64,000 nucleotides of DNA from Alphaproteobacteria bacterium (GTDB lineage: Bacteria; Pseudomonadota; Alphaproteobacteria; Bin95), in NCBI GenBank assembly GCA_020638555.1, contig JACKII010000007.1:124001-188000 (forward strand), in the 5' to 3' direction. The number at the start of each line of letters is the position of its first letter. Position 1 is the stretch's first letter. The notes under the pieces are model-generated. The model saw only the letters and a program-made list of their open reading frames with translations, searched no databases and was not told the DNA's origin. The position numbers were made by a program, and so were the translations under genes. Positions 1 to 9,800 of the stretch are shown one piece after another.

Positions 1-3000
1 GCCGATCGCCGGAGCGCCGTCCCGCCGGGCCACGATCCCCGCCACGACCCCCGCCACGGTCTGCAAGGCGGGTTCTCGACGCTGATCAGCGCCGTGCGCC
101 TGTTGCAGTCCATGGTGCCCGCCTATTTCCAGGACAGCCTGGCACGGGCCGACCATGAGCCGGCCTTTGCCCTGGTGCTGGCGTTTCTGCGGCTGTTCGG
201 CGACACGCAGCAGCATCTGAACGGCTTCACCCGCCGCCACAACGACTTCTATTACCGCGACGTGCTCGGCACCCGCGAGCGGCCGGCCATGCCGGAGCAG
301 GTGCTGCTGGCGTTTCCGGCCGCCACGGCGCGCGAGGCCTTGCCGATCCGCCGCGGCGACCCGGTGCTGGCCACCACCGCCGACGGCGCGCCGCCGCTGC
401 GCTTTCAGGCGGATGCGGAGGCGTTCGCGTCGACCGCGCGGATTGCCGGCCTGCACGCCCTGCATTTCGAGCGGGACCCGCTGCTTTCGCCCCAGCGCGA
501 GATGGACTTCGTCACGCGCATCCACCGGCTGCGCCTGCCGGTCGAACCGCCGGCGGAGCAAGGGGCGCCGTCCTGGTCGCTGTTCGGGCGCGACGCTGCC
601 GGGGCGGAGGCCGCCGATGCCGCACCGATGGGGCTGGTGGTCTCGACGCCGCTGCTGCTGCTGCGCGAGGGCCAGCGGCGGCTCGACCTGCAACTGGTGC
701 TGCGGCCGCTGGGCGGACGCGCCGGCGCTGCGGCCGGCGCGGTGCTGGACCCGGCCCGGTGCGAGACCTGGCTGCGTGCCGACCCCGGGCTGGTCGATGC
801 GTGCGGCCTTGGCCCGGCGAAGACGGCCGCGGCGCGGATCATCGCCGGGTCGACGCCGGCGCAGCGGACGGTGCAGCCGGCCCATGCGGCGCTGTTTCCG
901 GACGATCCGCTCTATCTGGTGTTCGTGCTCGCCCTGATCCGCATCGCGACGCCGGAGCGGCCCCGAGGCTTCTCCGCACCCTTCGGCCGCCTGATGGCCC
1001 GCCTGATGCTGGGGCCGGACCGGCGCGTCCCATCCGCCTTATCGGCCGCCGAGCAGGCCCTGGTGGACGAACTGGCCGACGCGGCCGACCGGGTGCTGGC
1101 CGGCAGCGATGCGCCGGAAGGCGGCGATCGCCATGGCCATGGCGCTTCGGTGCGCACCCTGCTGACCGAAAGCCGCGTGTATCAGTACGCCAAGTATCTG
1201 AGCGACGCCTTCACCCTGGACCTGTCGACCGCCAAAGGCTGGCTGCGCATTCCCGAGATCGGCGTCGCCCCGCTGGAGACCGAGGCCGGCGCCTCCGGCC
1301 GGATCGGCCTGCGGATCGTCTGCGATCTGGCGCCGGATGCGCCGGCGATCGAGGCGGACCCGACCGCGCCGGCGGCGGGCGGGGACCGTCTGCCGGTTCC
1401 GGCGGCCCGCTTGCTGCTGGCACCGGGCGCGACGCTCTGCGCCTACAGCCTGCTGGCGCCCTTCGTGCTGGAGGAGGTGGAGGCGGTGGTGGCGGTCGAG
1501 GGGCTGCGCAGCCTGAAAGGCTATAGCGAACTGGGGCCGGTCGACGCCACCAAGCCGTTCCAGCCCTTCGGTCCCGCGCCCCGCATCGGCTCCAGCTTCA
1601 TTGTCGGCGCCTACGAACCCGCGTTGAAACGGGTGGAGACCGCCCATCTGCGGCTGGTCTGGTCCGGCCTGCCGCGGGATTTCGGCGGCTTTCCGGCCTA
1701 TTACCGCCAGTATGGCGAGGACTGGTCCGATGCGCGGTTCGGCGCGGAGATCGACTGGCTGGCCGGTGGGGTGTGGGTGCCCGCGAGCGGCGGCGAGCCG
1801 GTGCCGCTGTTCGGCGCCGTCGACGGGGCCAGCCGGCTGCCGGCGACCCGGACCCTGGACATGCGCTCGCCGGCGGCGGCCGAGCCCCTGCCGCCGAGGC
1901 TGGCGGCCACCGACTTCCGCTACGACCTGGCGGCGCAAGGCGGCTTTGTGCGCCTGCGGCTGACCGGTCCGCCGGGGGCGTTCGGGCACCAGCTTTATCC
2001 CTTGCTGCTGTCCCGCAACATGACCCGGACCGCGTTTTGGCGCGGGCCGCGCGAGCCGATCAACCCGCCCTACACGCCAGTGCTGGCCGGGCTCGAACTG
2101 GACTATACGGCGCGCACCATCATCCGGGTCTCGCAGGTGCCGCGCGAGCACGCCTATCGCCAGGCCGAGTTCATCGACCATGTGGTGCCTTATGGCAGCG
2201 AGGAGGTGCACCCGGTGCCGCTACAGCCGGAGCCGGGTCCGTTGCAACGGCGGCCGGCGGATGGCGCGCTCCATATCGCGCTTTCGGGCACCGGGCCGGG
2301 CAAGCCGGTGTCGCTGCTGTTCTGGATGGCGGAACGGGCGCGCCGCCGGCGCCGCTACGATGTGCCCGCGGTGGCGTGGCAGTATCTGGCCGACGGCGCC
2401 TGGCGTTCGCTGCCGCACGACCTGGTGCTGGCGGACACCACCAGCGCGCTGATGCGCTCCGGCCTGCTGACCCTGACCCTGCCGGACGACCTGGCGGAGG
2501 CGGGGGACGCGGCCGCCGGCGGGCCGCGCGTGCCCGGAACGGGCCACTGGCTGCGGATCGTCACCGACGCCGACCCGGCCACCTTCCCCCGCGTTGCCCG
2601 TCTGCTGGCGAACGGTCTAACCGCCTCGCGCGTGGTGACAGACGGCGTGCCGCACAAGCCGCTGCCCGCCGGCATCGCCTGGCAGTTGGAGACGACGCCG
2701 CCGGGCCTCGGTGCCATGGTGGAGGTGCGGGCCGCAACCGGCGGCCAGCCGCCGGAGACGCCCCGGCAGTTTCGCGCCCGCATCAGCGAGCGGCTGCGGC
2801 ACCGCCAGCGCGCCGTCACCGCCTGGGATTATGAGCGGCTGGTGCTGGAACAATTCCCCCAGGTGCATCTGGTGAAATGCTTCCCCGTGCTGGATGATGC
2901 CCGGCCGGATGCGCCGGCGGCCGGCAAGGTGCTGCTGGTGGCGGTGCCCCAGGCCCTGGCATCCGGGCCGCAACGCTATGGCGAGCGGCGCATGCTGGAC

Positions 3001-3591
3001 GCGCTCAGCCTGCGCGAGATCCAGACGGCGCTCACCCGCCAGGCCCCGGCGGGCGCGCGGGTGGAGGTGCGGAACGCGGCCTATGACATGATCCAGGTGC
3101 GCGGCCGGGTCCGCTTTTCCGACGCGGCCGACCGCGGCCGCCTGTTGCGGGCGCTGGTGGAAGACGTTTCGGCCTATCTGAGCCCCTGGGACGACCGCGG
3201 CCAGCGCCTGGGGTTCGGCTGGCAGTTGAATGCGGCGGACGTGCAGGCCTTCATTGCCGAGCGCGACTATGTCCGCCATGTCTCGGAGTTCGGCATGCTG
3301 ATGATAAGCGTCGACGATCACGGCTGTTATCGCCTGGCGGACACCGCCCCGCCCGCGCCGGCGACGGCGCCCGTCCTTCCCGCGCAGACTGCGGCCGATC
3401 CGTCGGCACACAGAGCCGCGGCGAACGGCGCGCGCAGCCTCGCATACTCGGTGCCGTGGAGCCTGCCGCTGCCGCTCCACTGGCAGGCGCTGGAGGCCGT
3501 GCAATCCGACGAACGGCGGCCGGCGGGCGCGGCCGGCGTCGGCCTGCTGGGCGTGGGGTCAACACTGGTGGCGACGGGACGAGAGCCATGA
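1..3591 (+). CDS. eCIS baseplate J-like protein, 5' end outside the window
   Basis: This is a baseplate wedge protein of a phage-tail-like contractile injection system, Afp11/Afp12 type. The first in-window start is a GTG at 94, but the frame is open to base 1. Homologues also carry a long region before the segment ending HNDFYYRDVLG, so the gene probably begins upstream. The C-terminal part (about 2770-3350) has the signature RISERLRHRQRAVTAWDYER followed by a valine-rich J-type fold, and the tail contains PWSLPLPLHW, typical of these proteins. The stop overlaps the next ATG (ATGA at 3588). No signal peptide or membrane segment is visible, as expected for a cytoplasmically assembled particle. 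Family assignment rests on motifs recalled from eCIS loci. Whether it is the Afp11 or Afp12 equivalent cannot be settled by eye. Confidence 0.82.
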   Translation, partial: ADRRSAVPPGHDPRHDPRHGLQGGFSTLISAVRLLQSMVPAYFQDSLARADHEPAFALVLAFLRLFGDTQQHLNGFTRRHNDFYYRDVLGTRERPAMPEQVLLAFPAATAREALPIRRGDPVLATTADGAPPLRFQADAEAFASTARIAGLHALHFERDPLLSPQREMDFVTRIHRLRLPVEPPAEQGAPSWSLFGRDAAGAEAADAAPMGLVVSTPLLLLREGQRRLDLQLVLRPLGGRAGAAAGAVLDPARCETWLRADPGLVDACGLGPAKTAAARIIAGSTPAQRTVQPAHAALFPDDPLYLVFVLALIRIATPERPRGFSAPFGRLMARLMLGPDRRVPSALSAAEQALVDELADAADRVLAGSDAPEGGDRHGHGASVRTLLTESRVYQYAKYLSDAFTLDLSTAKGWLRIPEIGVAPLETEAGASGRIGLRIVCDLAPDAPAIEADPTAPAAGGDRLPVPAARLLLAPGATLCAYSLLAPFVLEEVEAVVAVEGLRSLKGYSELGPVDATKPFQPFGPAPRIGSSFIVGAYEPALKRVETAHLRLVWSGLPRDFGGFPAYYRQYGEDWSDARFGAEIDWLAGGVWVPASGGEPVPLFGAVDGASRLPATRTLDMRSPAAAEPLPPRLAATDFRYDLAAQGGFVRLRLTGPPGAFGHQLYPLLLSRNMTRTAFWRGPREPINPPYTPVLAGLELDYTARTIIRVSQVPREHAYRQAEFIDHVVPYGSEEVHPVPLQPEPGPLQRRPADGALHIALSGTGPGKPVSLLFWMAERARRRRRYDVPAVAWQYLADGAWRSLPHDLVLADTTSALMRSGLLTLTLPDDLAEAGDAAAGGPRVPGTGHWLRIVTDADPATFPRVARLLANGLTASRVVTDGVPHKPLPAGIAWQLETTPPGLGAMVEVRAATGGQPPETPRQFRARISERLRHRQRAVTAWDYERLVLEQFPQVHLVKCFPVLDDARPDAPAAGKVLLVAVPQALASGPQRYGERRMLDALSLREIQTALTRQAPAGARVEVRNAAYDMIQVRGRVRFSDAADRGRLLRALVEDVSAYLSPWDDRGQRLGFGWQLNAADVQAFIAERDYVRHVSEFGMLMISVDDHGCYRLADTAPPAPATAPVLPAQTAADPSAHRAAANGARSLAYSVPWSLPLPLHWQALEAVQSDERRPAGAAGVGLLGVGSTLVATGREP

Positions 3592-4436
3592 GCGGCAGAG
3601 GGCGCGACCGCCGGACCCTGCGCAACTATTTCGACGACGGCGCGCTGCCCAGCGGCGAGCATTTCGGCGAACTGATCGAATCCACCGTCAACAAGGTCGA
3701 CGACGGTTTCGACAAGACGCCGGCCGACGGCCTGAAACTCACCTGGCTGGCGGCGCCGAATTTCATCAGCCTCTATCGCGGCGACCGGTTCGGGCCGCCG
3801 GTCTGGCGGGTGGCGCACGACCCGGATGCCGACGTGCTGCAATTCAACAGCGAGCGCGAGGGCGCCCAGACCAGTCTGGCGGTGGCGCGCGGCCAGGTCG
3901 GGGTCAACACCGCCGCGCCGTCTGCGACGCTGGACGTTGCCGGCGTCGTGCGCGCCCGGGGGCGGATCGGCTATCCGGCGGCCAAGGGCGGCGTCGCCGC
4001 CGACGGCGAATGGCACCCGATCACCGACTGGATCACCGGCTGCCAGGCCTTCGAGGTGATGGCCGGCGTCGGCGGCGGCAAGGGTTCCGGGCGCTATGCG
4101 ATGCTGCACGCGGTGGCGATGAATGCCTACAATCCGGGCCGGCGCCTGTTCGGCTGGTTCTTCCCCGGCAGCCGGCGGATTCGCACCACCAGCGCCGCCT
4201 ATGGCCGGATGCGCGACCGCATCCTGCTGCGGTGGCGAACGGCGCCGGACGATGCCCGGCAATTCCGCCTCGAATTGCGCTCGCGCTGTCCGTTCGACGA
4301 GGGCGTCAGGGTGCGGGCGCATCTGACCCAACTCTGGCACGATCCGGCCATGACCGGCGACAATCCCGAGGCCCGGCCGCCGGCCTCGGACAGCGGCAAT
4401 GGCGGCACCGCTGCGGGCGACGGTCCGGCCGAATGA
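3588..4436 (+). CDS. Tail-fibre-like protein of the contractile injection system
   Basis: A 282-residue protein whose ATG overlaps the stop of the upstream baseplate gene and whose stop overlaps the next gene's ATG, so it is translationally coupled on both sides. The open frame extends further upstream, but only the ATG at 3588 gives this coupling. Near residues 105-130 it has VGVNTAAPSATLDVAGVVRA, the beaded segment common in phage tail-fibre and adhesin proteins (the GIGTxxPxxxLDVxG pattern). The region after it is rich in aromatic and glycine residues. Position between two baseplate genes matches the afp13 fibre slot. A receptor-binding or fibre role is inferred; it is much shorter than many fibres, so a baseplate accessory is the alternative. 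Confidence 0.6.
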   Translation: MSGRGRDRRTLRNYFDDGALPSGEHFGELIESTVNKVDDGFDKTPADGLKLTWLAAPNFISLYRGDRFGPPVWRVAHDPDADVLQFNSEREGAQTSLAVARGQVGVNTAAPSATLDVAGVVRARGRIGYPAAKGGVAADGEWHPITDWITGCQAFEVMAGVGGGKGSGRYAMLHAVAMNAYNPGRRLFGWFFPGSRRIRTTSAAYGRMRDRILLRWRTAPDDARQFRLELRSRCPFDEGVRVRAHLTQLWHDPAMTGDNPEARPPASDSGNGGTAAGDGPAE

Positions 4437-6886
4437 CCGAGACGCCGCCGCTCGATTTCCAATCCCTCCGCCTGCGCGGGCTGGACTGGCTACAGCGGTA
4501 TGCGGGCGAACGCTGGACCGACTACAACGTCCACGATCCCGGCGTGACCCTGCTGGAGGCGCTGGTCTACGGCCTGACGGATCTGGCCTATCGCGTCGAC
4601 TTCGCCACCGCCGACCTGCTGACGCCGCGCCAGGACCGGCTCGATCTGGCCGCGCTCGGCCTGTTGCCGCCGGAACAGGCGCTGCCGAGCCGGCCCGCGA
4701 CGCCGGAGGACTGGCGCGCCGTGATCCTGGACGCGGACCGGTCCATCGACAACGCCTGGGTCGATCCGGTCGTCGACGATCCCGGCTGCCTCCGCATCAG
4801 CCTGTTCGCCGGCAGGGTGCGGGGCGGTGACGCCCGCGCGGGCCTGCTGCGCTGGGTGCGGGCCGCTTTCGACGCCAACCGCAATGCGGGCGAGGATGCG
4901 GCAACCATCGGTTTCGTGCGTGAAATTCCCTGCACGCTGGCCGTGGAAGCCGAGGTTGAACGCGACCGCGAGCCCTCGGAGATCGCGGCGGAGATGTTTG
5001 ATCGTTGCGCGGCGTTGTTGACGGCGGGCGTCCGGGCCGTGCCGTTCGAGGAGTTGCGACGGGCCGGGGCGCCCCTGGACGCGGTGTTTCTGGGGCCGCT
5101 CGGCCAGTGCGGCCTGTTCGACCGCGAGCAGTTGCGCGACACGGCCAGCAGCAGCGTTCCGACCGACCTGCTGGACGATGCGGCACAGGCGCCGGAGCGG
5201 TTTTTCCGGGCGGTCGGGCAAATTGCCGACGTGCGCTTCGTCCAGGGGTTGCGACTGGTGCTGCCGCAAGACGGGTTGCCGGCGCCGGGAGAGGCGGCGG
5301 TGCTGGTGTTGCAACAGCCGGTCGCGGGCGCCGGCGGCGCTGCGGGCATCGCGCTCACCAGCCGCGGGCGTCCCCTGCCGGTCGACCCGGTGCGGATGGG
5401 CTATCACATCGACCGGTTCGCGCTCGAACGCTCCGACCGCATGCGGCCGCATCAGAGCCCGGACGCCATCATCGAGCGCCCGGTCGGCCATTATCTGGGG
5501 GTGGACCGCTACACGCTGGTGCAGAGCCATCTGCCCCGGCTCTATCACGTCACGCCGCAAGGCCTCGGCCCCAGCGCCACCGAGGCGGAACGGGCGCGGG
5601 CGCGGCAGTTGCGCGGTTTCCTGTTGCAGTTCGAGCAGGCTCTGGCCGATTTCCTCGCCCATCTGGACGCGCTTCCGGCGGTGTTCGCCGCCCGCGACGG
5701 CGAGGCCGGCTATCGCCATTCCGCCGCACCCGGTGCCGGCCTGCCGGCGGAAGACCGCGATCTCTACCCCTCGGCGCCGGGAATGGCCGGGGGTATGGCC
5801 GGTGTGGGCGACGCCTACACCGACGCACTCGACCGGCGCGGGCGGGTGCTGGACTATCTGCTGGCGCTCTACGGCGAACAGTTCTCGCAAAATTCGCTGC
5901 GCAGCTTCGACCTGTACCGGGTCGGCGTCGAGAAGGACGAGGCGGTGATCGCCAATCGCGAACGCTTTCTCGCCCAGGTCGCCGGCATGACGCGCGACCG
6001 TGGCGGCGGCGCCGATCTGCGCCTGGCGGAGGACGCCGGCGGGCTGGCCCGTCGCCTGGCGCTGCTGCTGGACCTGCGCCCGGCGGGCGAGCCGCCGCGA
6101 CTGACTGCGGGCCTGGGCGACCGCTCGGCCGACTATTACTGGGACCCGCCGGCCGGCCGCCAGCGCCATGCCCGCATCGCCCGCACCCGGCTGCCCGAGC
6201 CGCTTGAAGGCCAGGCCTTGCTGAGCGACGACGGCGCCGGCGTCGACCTCGACGGCCTGATCGCGGCCCTGCGCCCGCACGATCTCCTGACGCCCGGCCC
6301 GATCCATCCCTCGCTGGTGGCCTTCGGCTGCCAGCTCGACCGCTTCGCCATCCGCCGCAGCGCGGACGGCTGGTGGCTGCTGCTGGACGATGGCGAGCCG
6401 GACGACGTGCTGGTGGTCGGCCTGTTTCGCGACCGGGCGACGGCCCGGCGCGTCGCCAATCTGGTGCGGCGATTCTCGGTGCAGGTCTGCCGCAATGCCG
6501 AAGGCGTGTTCGTGGTGGAAGGGGTGTTGCTGCGGCCCCGCTCGGACGCCGCCTTCGCTGCGCCGTTGCGGCAAAGGCAGCAAGCGCGGCAAATGCGGCT
6601 GACGGCCGTCTTCTCCGGCTGGACCGCGCGCACCGCGCAGCCGGGCTTCCGCTCGCTGGCGCGCGAGACCCTGCGCCTGAACAGCCCCGCGCATCTGATG
6701 GTGGAGGATTGCTGGCTGGAGACGTTCGAGGCGCTGGCCGCGTTCGAGCAAGCCCATGCCGACTGGCGGGCCGCACTGGCGGCGCTGGCGGATGCGCCGG
6801 GCGAGGCGGCGCGGGCCGAGGCCGCGGACCGGGCGGCGCTGCGGCTGGTGGGCTTGCTGGAGCCGGCTTCGCCCGCCGGGCCCTAG
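4433..6886 (+). CDS. eCIS baseplate protein, second J-like/Afp12-type
   Basis: An 817-residue protein starting at the ATG that overlaps the previous stop. The N-terminus carries DYNVHDPGVTLLEALVYGL (residues about 25-45), the hallmark of large baseplate proteins in eCIS and Bacteroidetes contractile systems, followed by LTDLAYR. The rest is mostly soluble and acidic with no signal peptide. It lies between the fibre-like gene and the tape-measure gene, as expected for a wedge component. With the 1-3591 gene it gives two large baseplate proteins, as in Afp (afp11, afp12). The gene ends in TAG at 6884 and the next start follows two bases later. The function follows from family and context; the exact equivalent in Afp is not certain. 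Confidence 0.78.
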   Translation: MTETPPLDFQSLRLRGLDWLQRYAGERWTDYNVHDPGVTLLEALVYGLTDLAYRVDFATADLLTPRQDRLDLAALGLLPPEQALPSRPATPEDWRAVILDADRSIDNAWVDPVVDDPGCLRISLFAGRVRGGDARAGLLRWVRAAFDANRNAGEDAATIGFVREIPCTLAVEAEVERDREPSEIAAEMFDRCAALLTAGVRAVPFEELRRAGAPLDAVFLGPLGQCGLFDREQLRDTASSSVPTDLLDDAAQAPERFFRAVGQIADVRFVQGLRLVLPQDGLPAPGEAAVLVLQQPVAGAGGAAGIALTSRGRPLPVDPVRMGYHIDRFALERSDRMRPHQSPDAIIERPVGHYLGVDRYTLVQSHLPRLYHVTPQGLGPSATEAERARARQLRGFLLQFEQALADFLAHLDALPAVFAARDGEAGYRHSAAPGAGLPAEDRDLYPSAPGMAGGMAGVGDAYTDALDRRGRVLDYLLALYGEQFSQNSLRSFDLYRVGVEKDEAVIANRERFLAQVAGMTRDRGGGADLRLAEDAGGLARRLALLLDLRPAGEPPRLTAGLGDRSADYYWDPPAGRQRHARIARTRLPEPLEGQALLSDDGAGVDLDGLIAALRPHDLLTPGPIHPSLVAFGCQLDRFAIRRSADGWWLLLDDGEPDDVLVVGLFRDRATARRVANLVRRFSVQVCRNAEGVFVVEGVLLRPRSDAAFAAPLRQRQQARQMRLTAVFSGWTARTAQPGFRSLARETLRLNSPAHLMVEDCWLETFEALAAFEQAHADWRAALAALADAPGEAARAEAADRAALRLVGLLEPASPAGP

Positions 6887-6888
6887 GC

Positions 6889-9800
6889 GTGCCCGGCCCG
6901 TTCGCTTCCGCCGCGGCCATCAGCCTGGCCCGGCATTTCATCGACCATCTGGAGGTGCGCTTCGGCTGGCCCTGCCCGCCCGCCGACCGGGAGGCCGCCA
7001 GCGCCCTGGTGGAACGGCTGGTGCGCGACCTGCTGCCGGCGGTGGAGGACGCGCTCGACCTGGCCGCGGGCGAATTCGGCGACCTCATCCTGGACGATCT
7101 GGCGGTGCGCGTGCCGCCGCTTTCCGCCGACGGCATCCGCGAGCGCGACCGCACGGCCCTGCGCGACGCCCTGCTCGCCGCGATCCGCGAGGCGGCGGGC
7201 CGGCGGCGGACCCGGGAACGCGCGGCCGGTGGGCCGGCCCTTGCGTCGCAGCAGGGCGCGGGGGCGGCATCCCCTCCCGGCGGGGATCATCGCGCCGCCG
7301 CTGGCTCTGTCGGCCCTGCCGACCCTGCCGACGCGGAGGTGCCGGAGGCTCAAGCGCTCGCCGATTGGACGCCCGCCTGGCTGCTGGGCACTCCCGACCG
7401 CCCGGCGGCCGTGCTGGCGGCGCTGCGATCCGGGCGGATCGGGCTCGCGCGCCTGATCGAAGGCCGGTCGTTGGCGGACGTGCGGGTTTTGTACGCGGCG
7501 CTCTCCGCGGATGCGGCCGCCGGCAGCCTGCCCTCCGTCCCTGTCTCGGAAGCGGAATTGCGGGCGCGTCTGCAAGCGCTGGCGGGACTCCCGGCCACGA
7601 GCGAACAGCCGGCCATGGCTGCGAGCCGAGACCCTGGGTCGGGGGATTCGTCCCACGCGCTGGGCCCGTCGGCGGGCGGGACCGGTGCCGCAGCCGATCC
7701 CGCCGGACCTGAGGAAACGGCCGCGCGCGTGCTGCAACGGCTGCGGCAGGGGGAGCCATCGCTGGCGGCGTTGGTCGCGAACCAATCCGTCGAAGGCCTG
7801 ACTGGCCTGTTCCGGCGGCTGGCCGCCGCAGCGATGGGCGAGGCGGAGGGAACCGCCATGGCCGAAGCCGCCGTCGCAATGGCGGCGGAGCGCACCCTCG
7901 GTGCAGCGTATTGGCGTCGGTTGCTGGAGGCCCTGGTCGACGCCGCGCCGCTCGACCTGGAACGGGCGGCCGCGATGGCCGCCCCGTCGCCGGACCGGCC
8001 GGCCCTCGGGGGTGGCAACCGGCCCGAACGCCCGCCCGGTGCCGCTTCGGGCCAATATCCGGTCATCGCAACGGGGGAGGACGGCGAGCGGCCCGCAGCC
8101 CTGCCCGCCGGGACGTCCCAAGCCCCCACGACCGATGGGCCACGGCCAGAGGAGCCGTCCGCCGGCGCGGATACGGAACCGGCGGTTCCGGAGGCCGCCC
8201 CGCTTGCGGCTGTCGATGCCGGGCGGTTGCTCCGGCACCTGCGGAGTGGGGCCATGACGCTCGATCCCCTGACGACCGGCCGGTCGGCGGAGGCGCTGGC
8301 GGCCCTGTTCCGGCGGCTGGCAGAAGCGGCGATGGGGGCGGGGCGGGCGGCCCCGCTGGTCGACGCCGCCACCGCTCTGGCGACGGATCAGGAGCTCGGA
8401 GCCGGTTATTGGCGCCACTTGCTGCATGCCCTGGGGAGGGACCAACCGCTGGACCTGGAGCGGGCGGCGGCAGCCGATTTGGCAGCCGGGCGCATCGACG
8501 CGTCGCCACTTTCCGCGGAACAAGACCGGCCGGCCCCCGGCGACAGCACGGCGAATCCGCCGGCGACCATGGCGGAACGAACCGCATCGAGCGATACCGG
8601 TGCCCTGGAAAGGGGGCCTCTGCCGGGCCGGCCTCACGCCGATGGAGCGGGCGTTAACGGTGAGGCGGCCCCGCCCGGCTCCCCGCCGCATCCGAGCGAC
8701 CGGGGAGAGGCCGGCCGACAAGCGCCCCGCATCGGGGGCGGACCGGAGCGCGCGGCCATTGCCGGCGCGGCGGCTCCGGCAGGGGGGGCTTCGGAACCGC
8801 GCGACCCGGCGAGCGCCGATGCCGCCTTGCTGCTGCGCCGGTTGCGCAATGGGGCGGTGACGGTTGCGGCTCTGACCGACGGCCGGTCGAGCGAAACGCT
8901 GGCGGTTGAGTTCCGCCGCCTCACCGCCGCGGCGATGGGGGCGGAAGCGGCGGCCGCCGTGGCCGATGCCGCCACGGCCCTGGCTGCGGAGCAGGGGCTG
9001 GGAGCCGGCTACTGGCGCGCGTTGCTGCATGCGCTGGTGGCGGGCGCGCCGCTCGATCTGGAAGCCGCGGCCGAGGCCGAGGCGGCTCCGGGCGAGGTTG
9101 CGATACCGCCGCCCGATGGCATGGAGCGAAGGGCGGATGCGACAGCGGTCGCCGAGCGTCTGGCGCGCACCTATGACAGTTTCGATGCGCTGTTTCGAGG
9201 CGCGCTGGAGCCCGGCGGCCTGGCGGGAATCCTGGCGCGCCTGCCGGCGGCGCTGCGATTCCGTCTGGCGGGCGTGTTGGCCGCGGTGCCGGGGCTCGAT
9301 GCGCTGGTGCTCGCCGACCGGTCGCTGCCGGAGCGCCAGGCCTTTGTCGGCGCCTTGGGTGGCTGGGCGTCCGCCCGGACGGACATCCATGCCCCGATGC
9401 CGGGCGAAGCCGACGCGTCGTCCCGGCCGTCTGTCGCAGAAAACGCATTGGCCGATACGGTCGCCGCGGTTCTGGTCGCGGGCCTCACCGAAGACGAGGA
9501 CCCGGCGGTGCTGAGGGCCGGCCTGGGTGTGCTCGCACGGGTGGGGCCGGCCCGGCTTTGGCGGGCGTTGGCAGCGCTGCCGCTCGTCCGGCGGTTCGAG
9601 GCGGTGGAGCGGCTGGCGGCCCTGTTGCCCGAGCCGGACCTCGCCGCGTTTGCGCTGGCCGCGCCGCCTATGCCCGCCACAGTGGGACCGCCCGCGCGGC
9701 ACGTGCCGCCCGCACCGATAGCGCCGACGGCGGCGGCCGCGCCGGCCGCGCCGGTCGTACCGGTCGTGCCGGTCGTGCCGGTCGTGTCGGCAACCGACCG

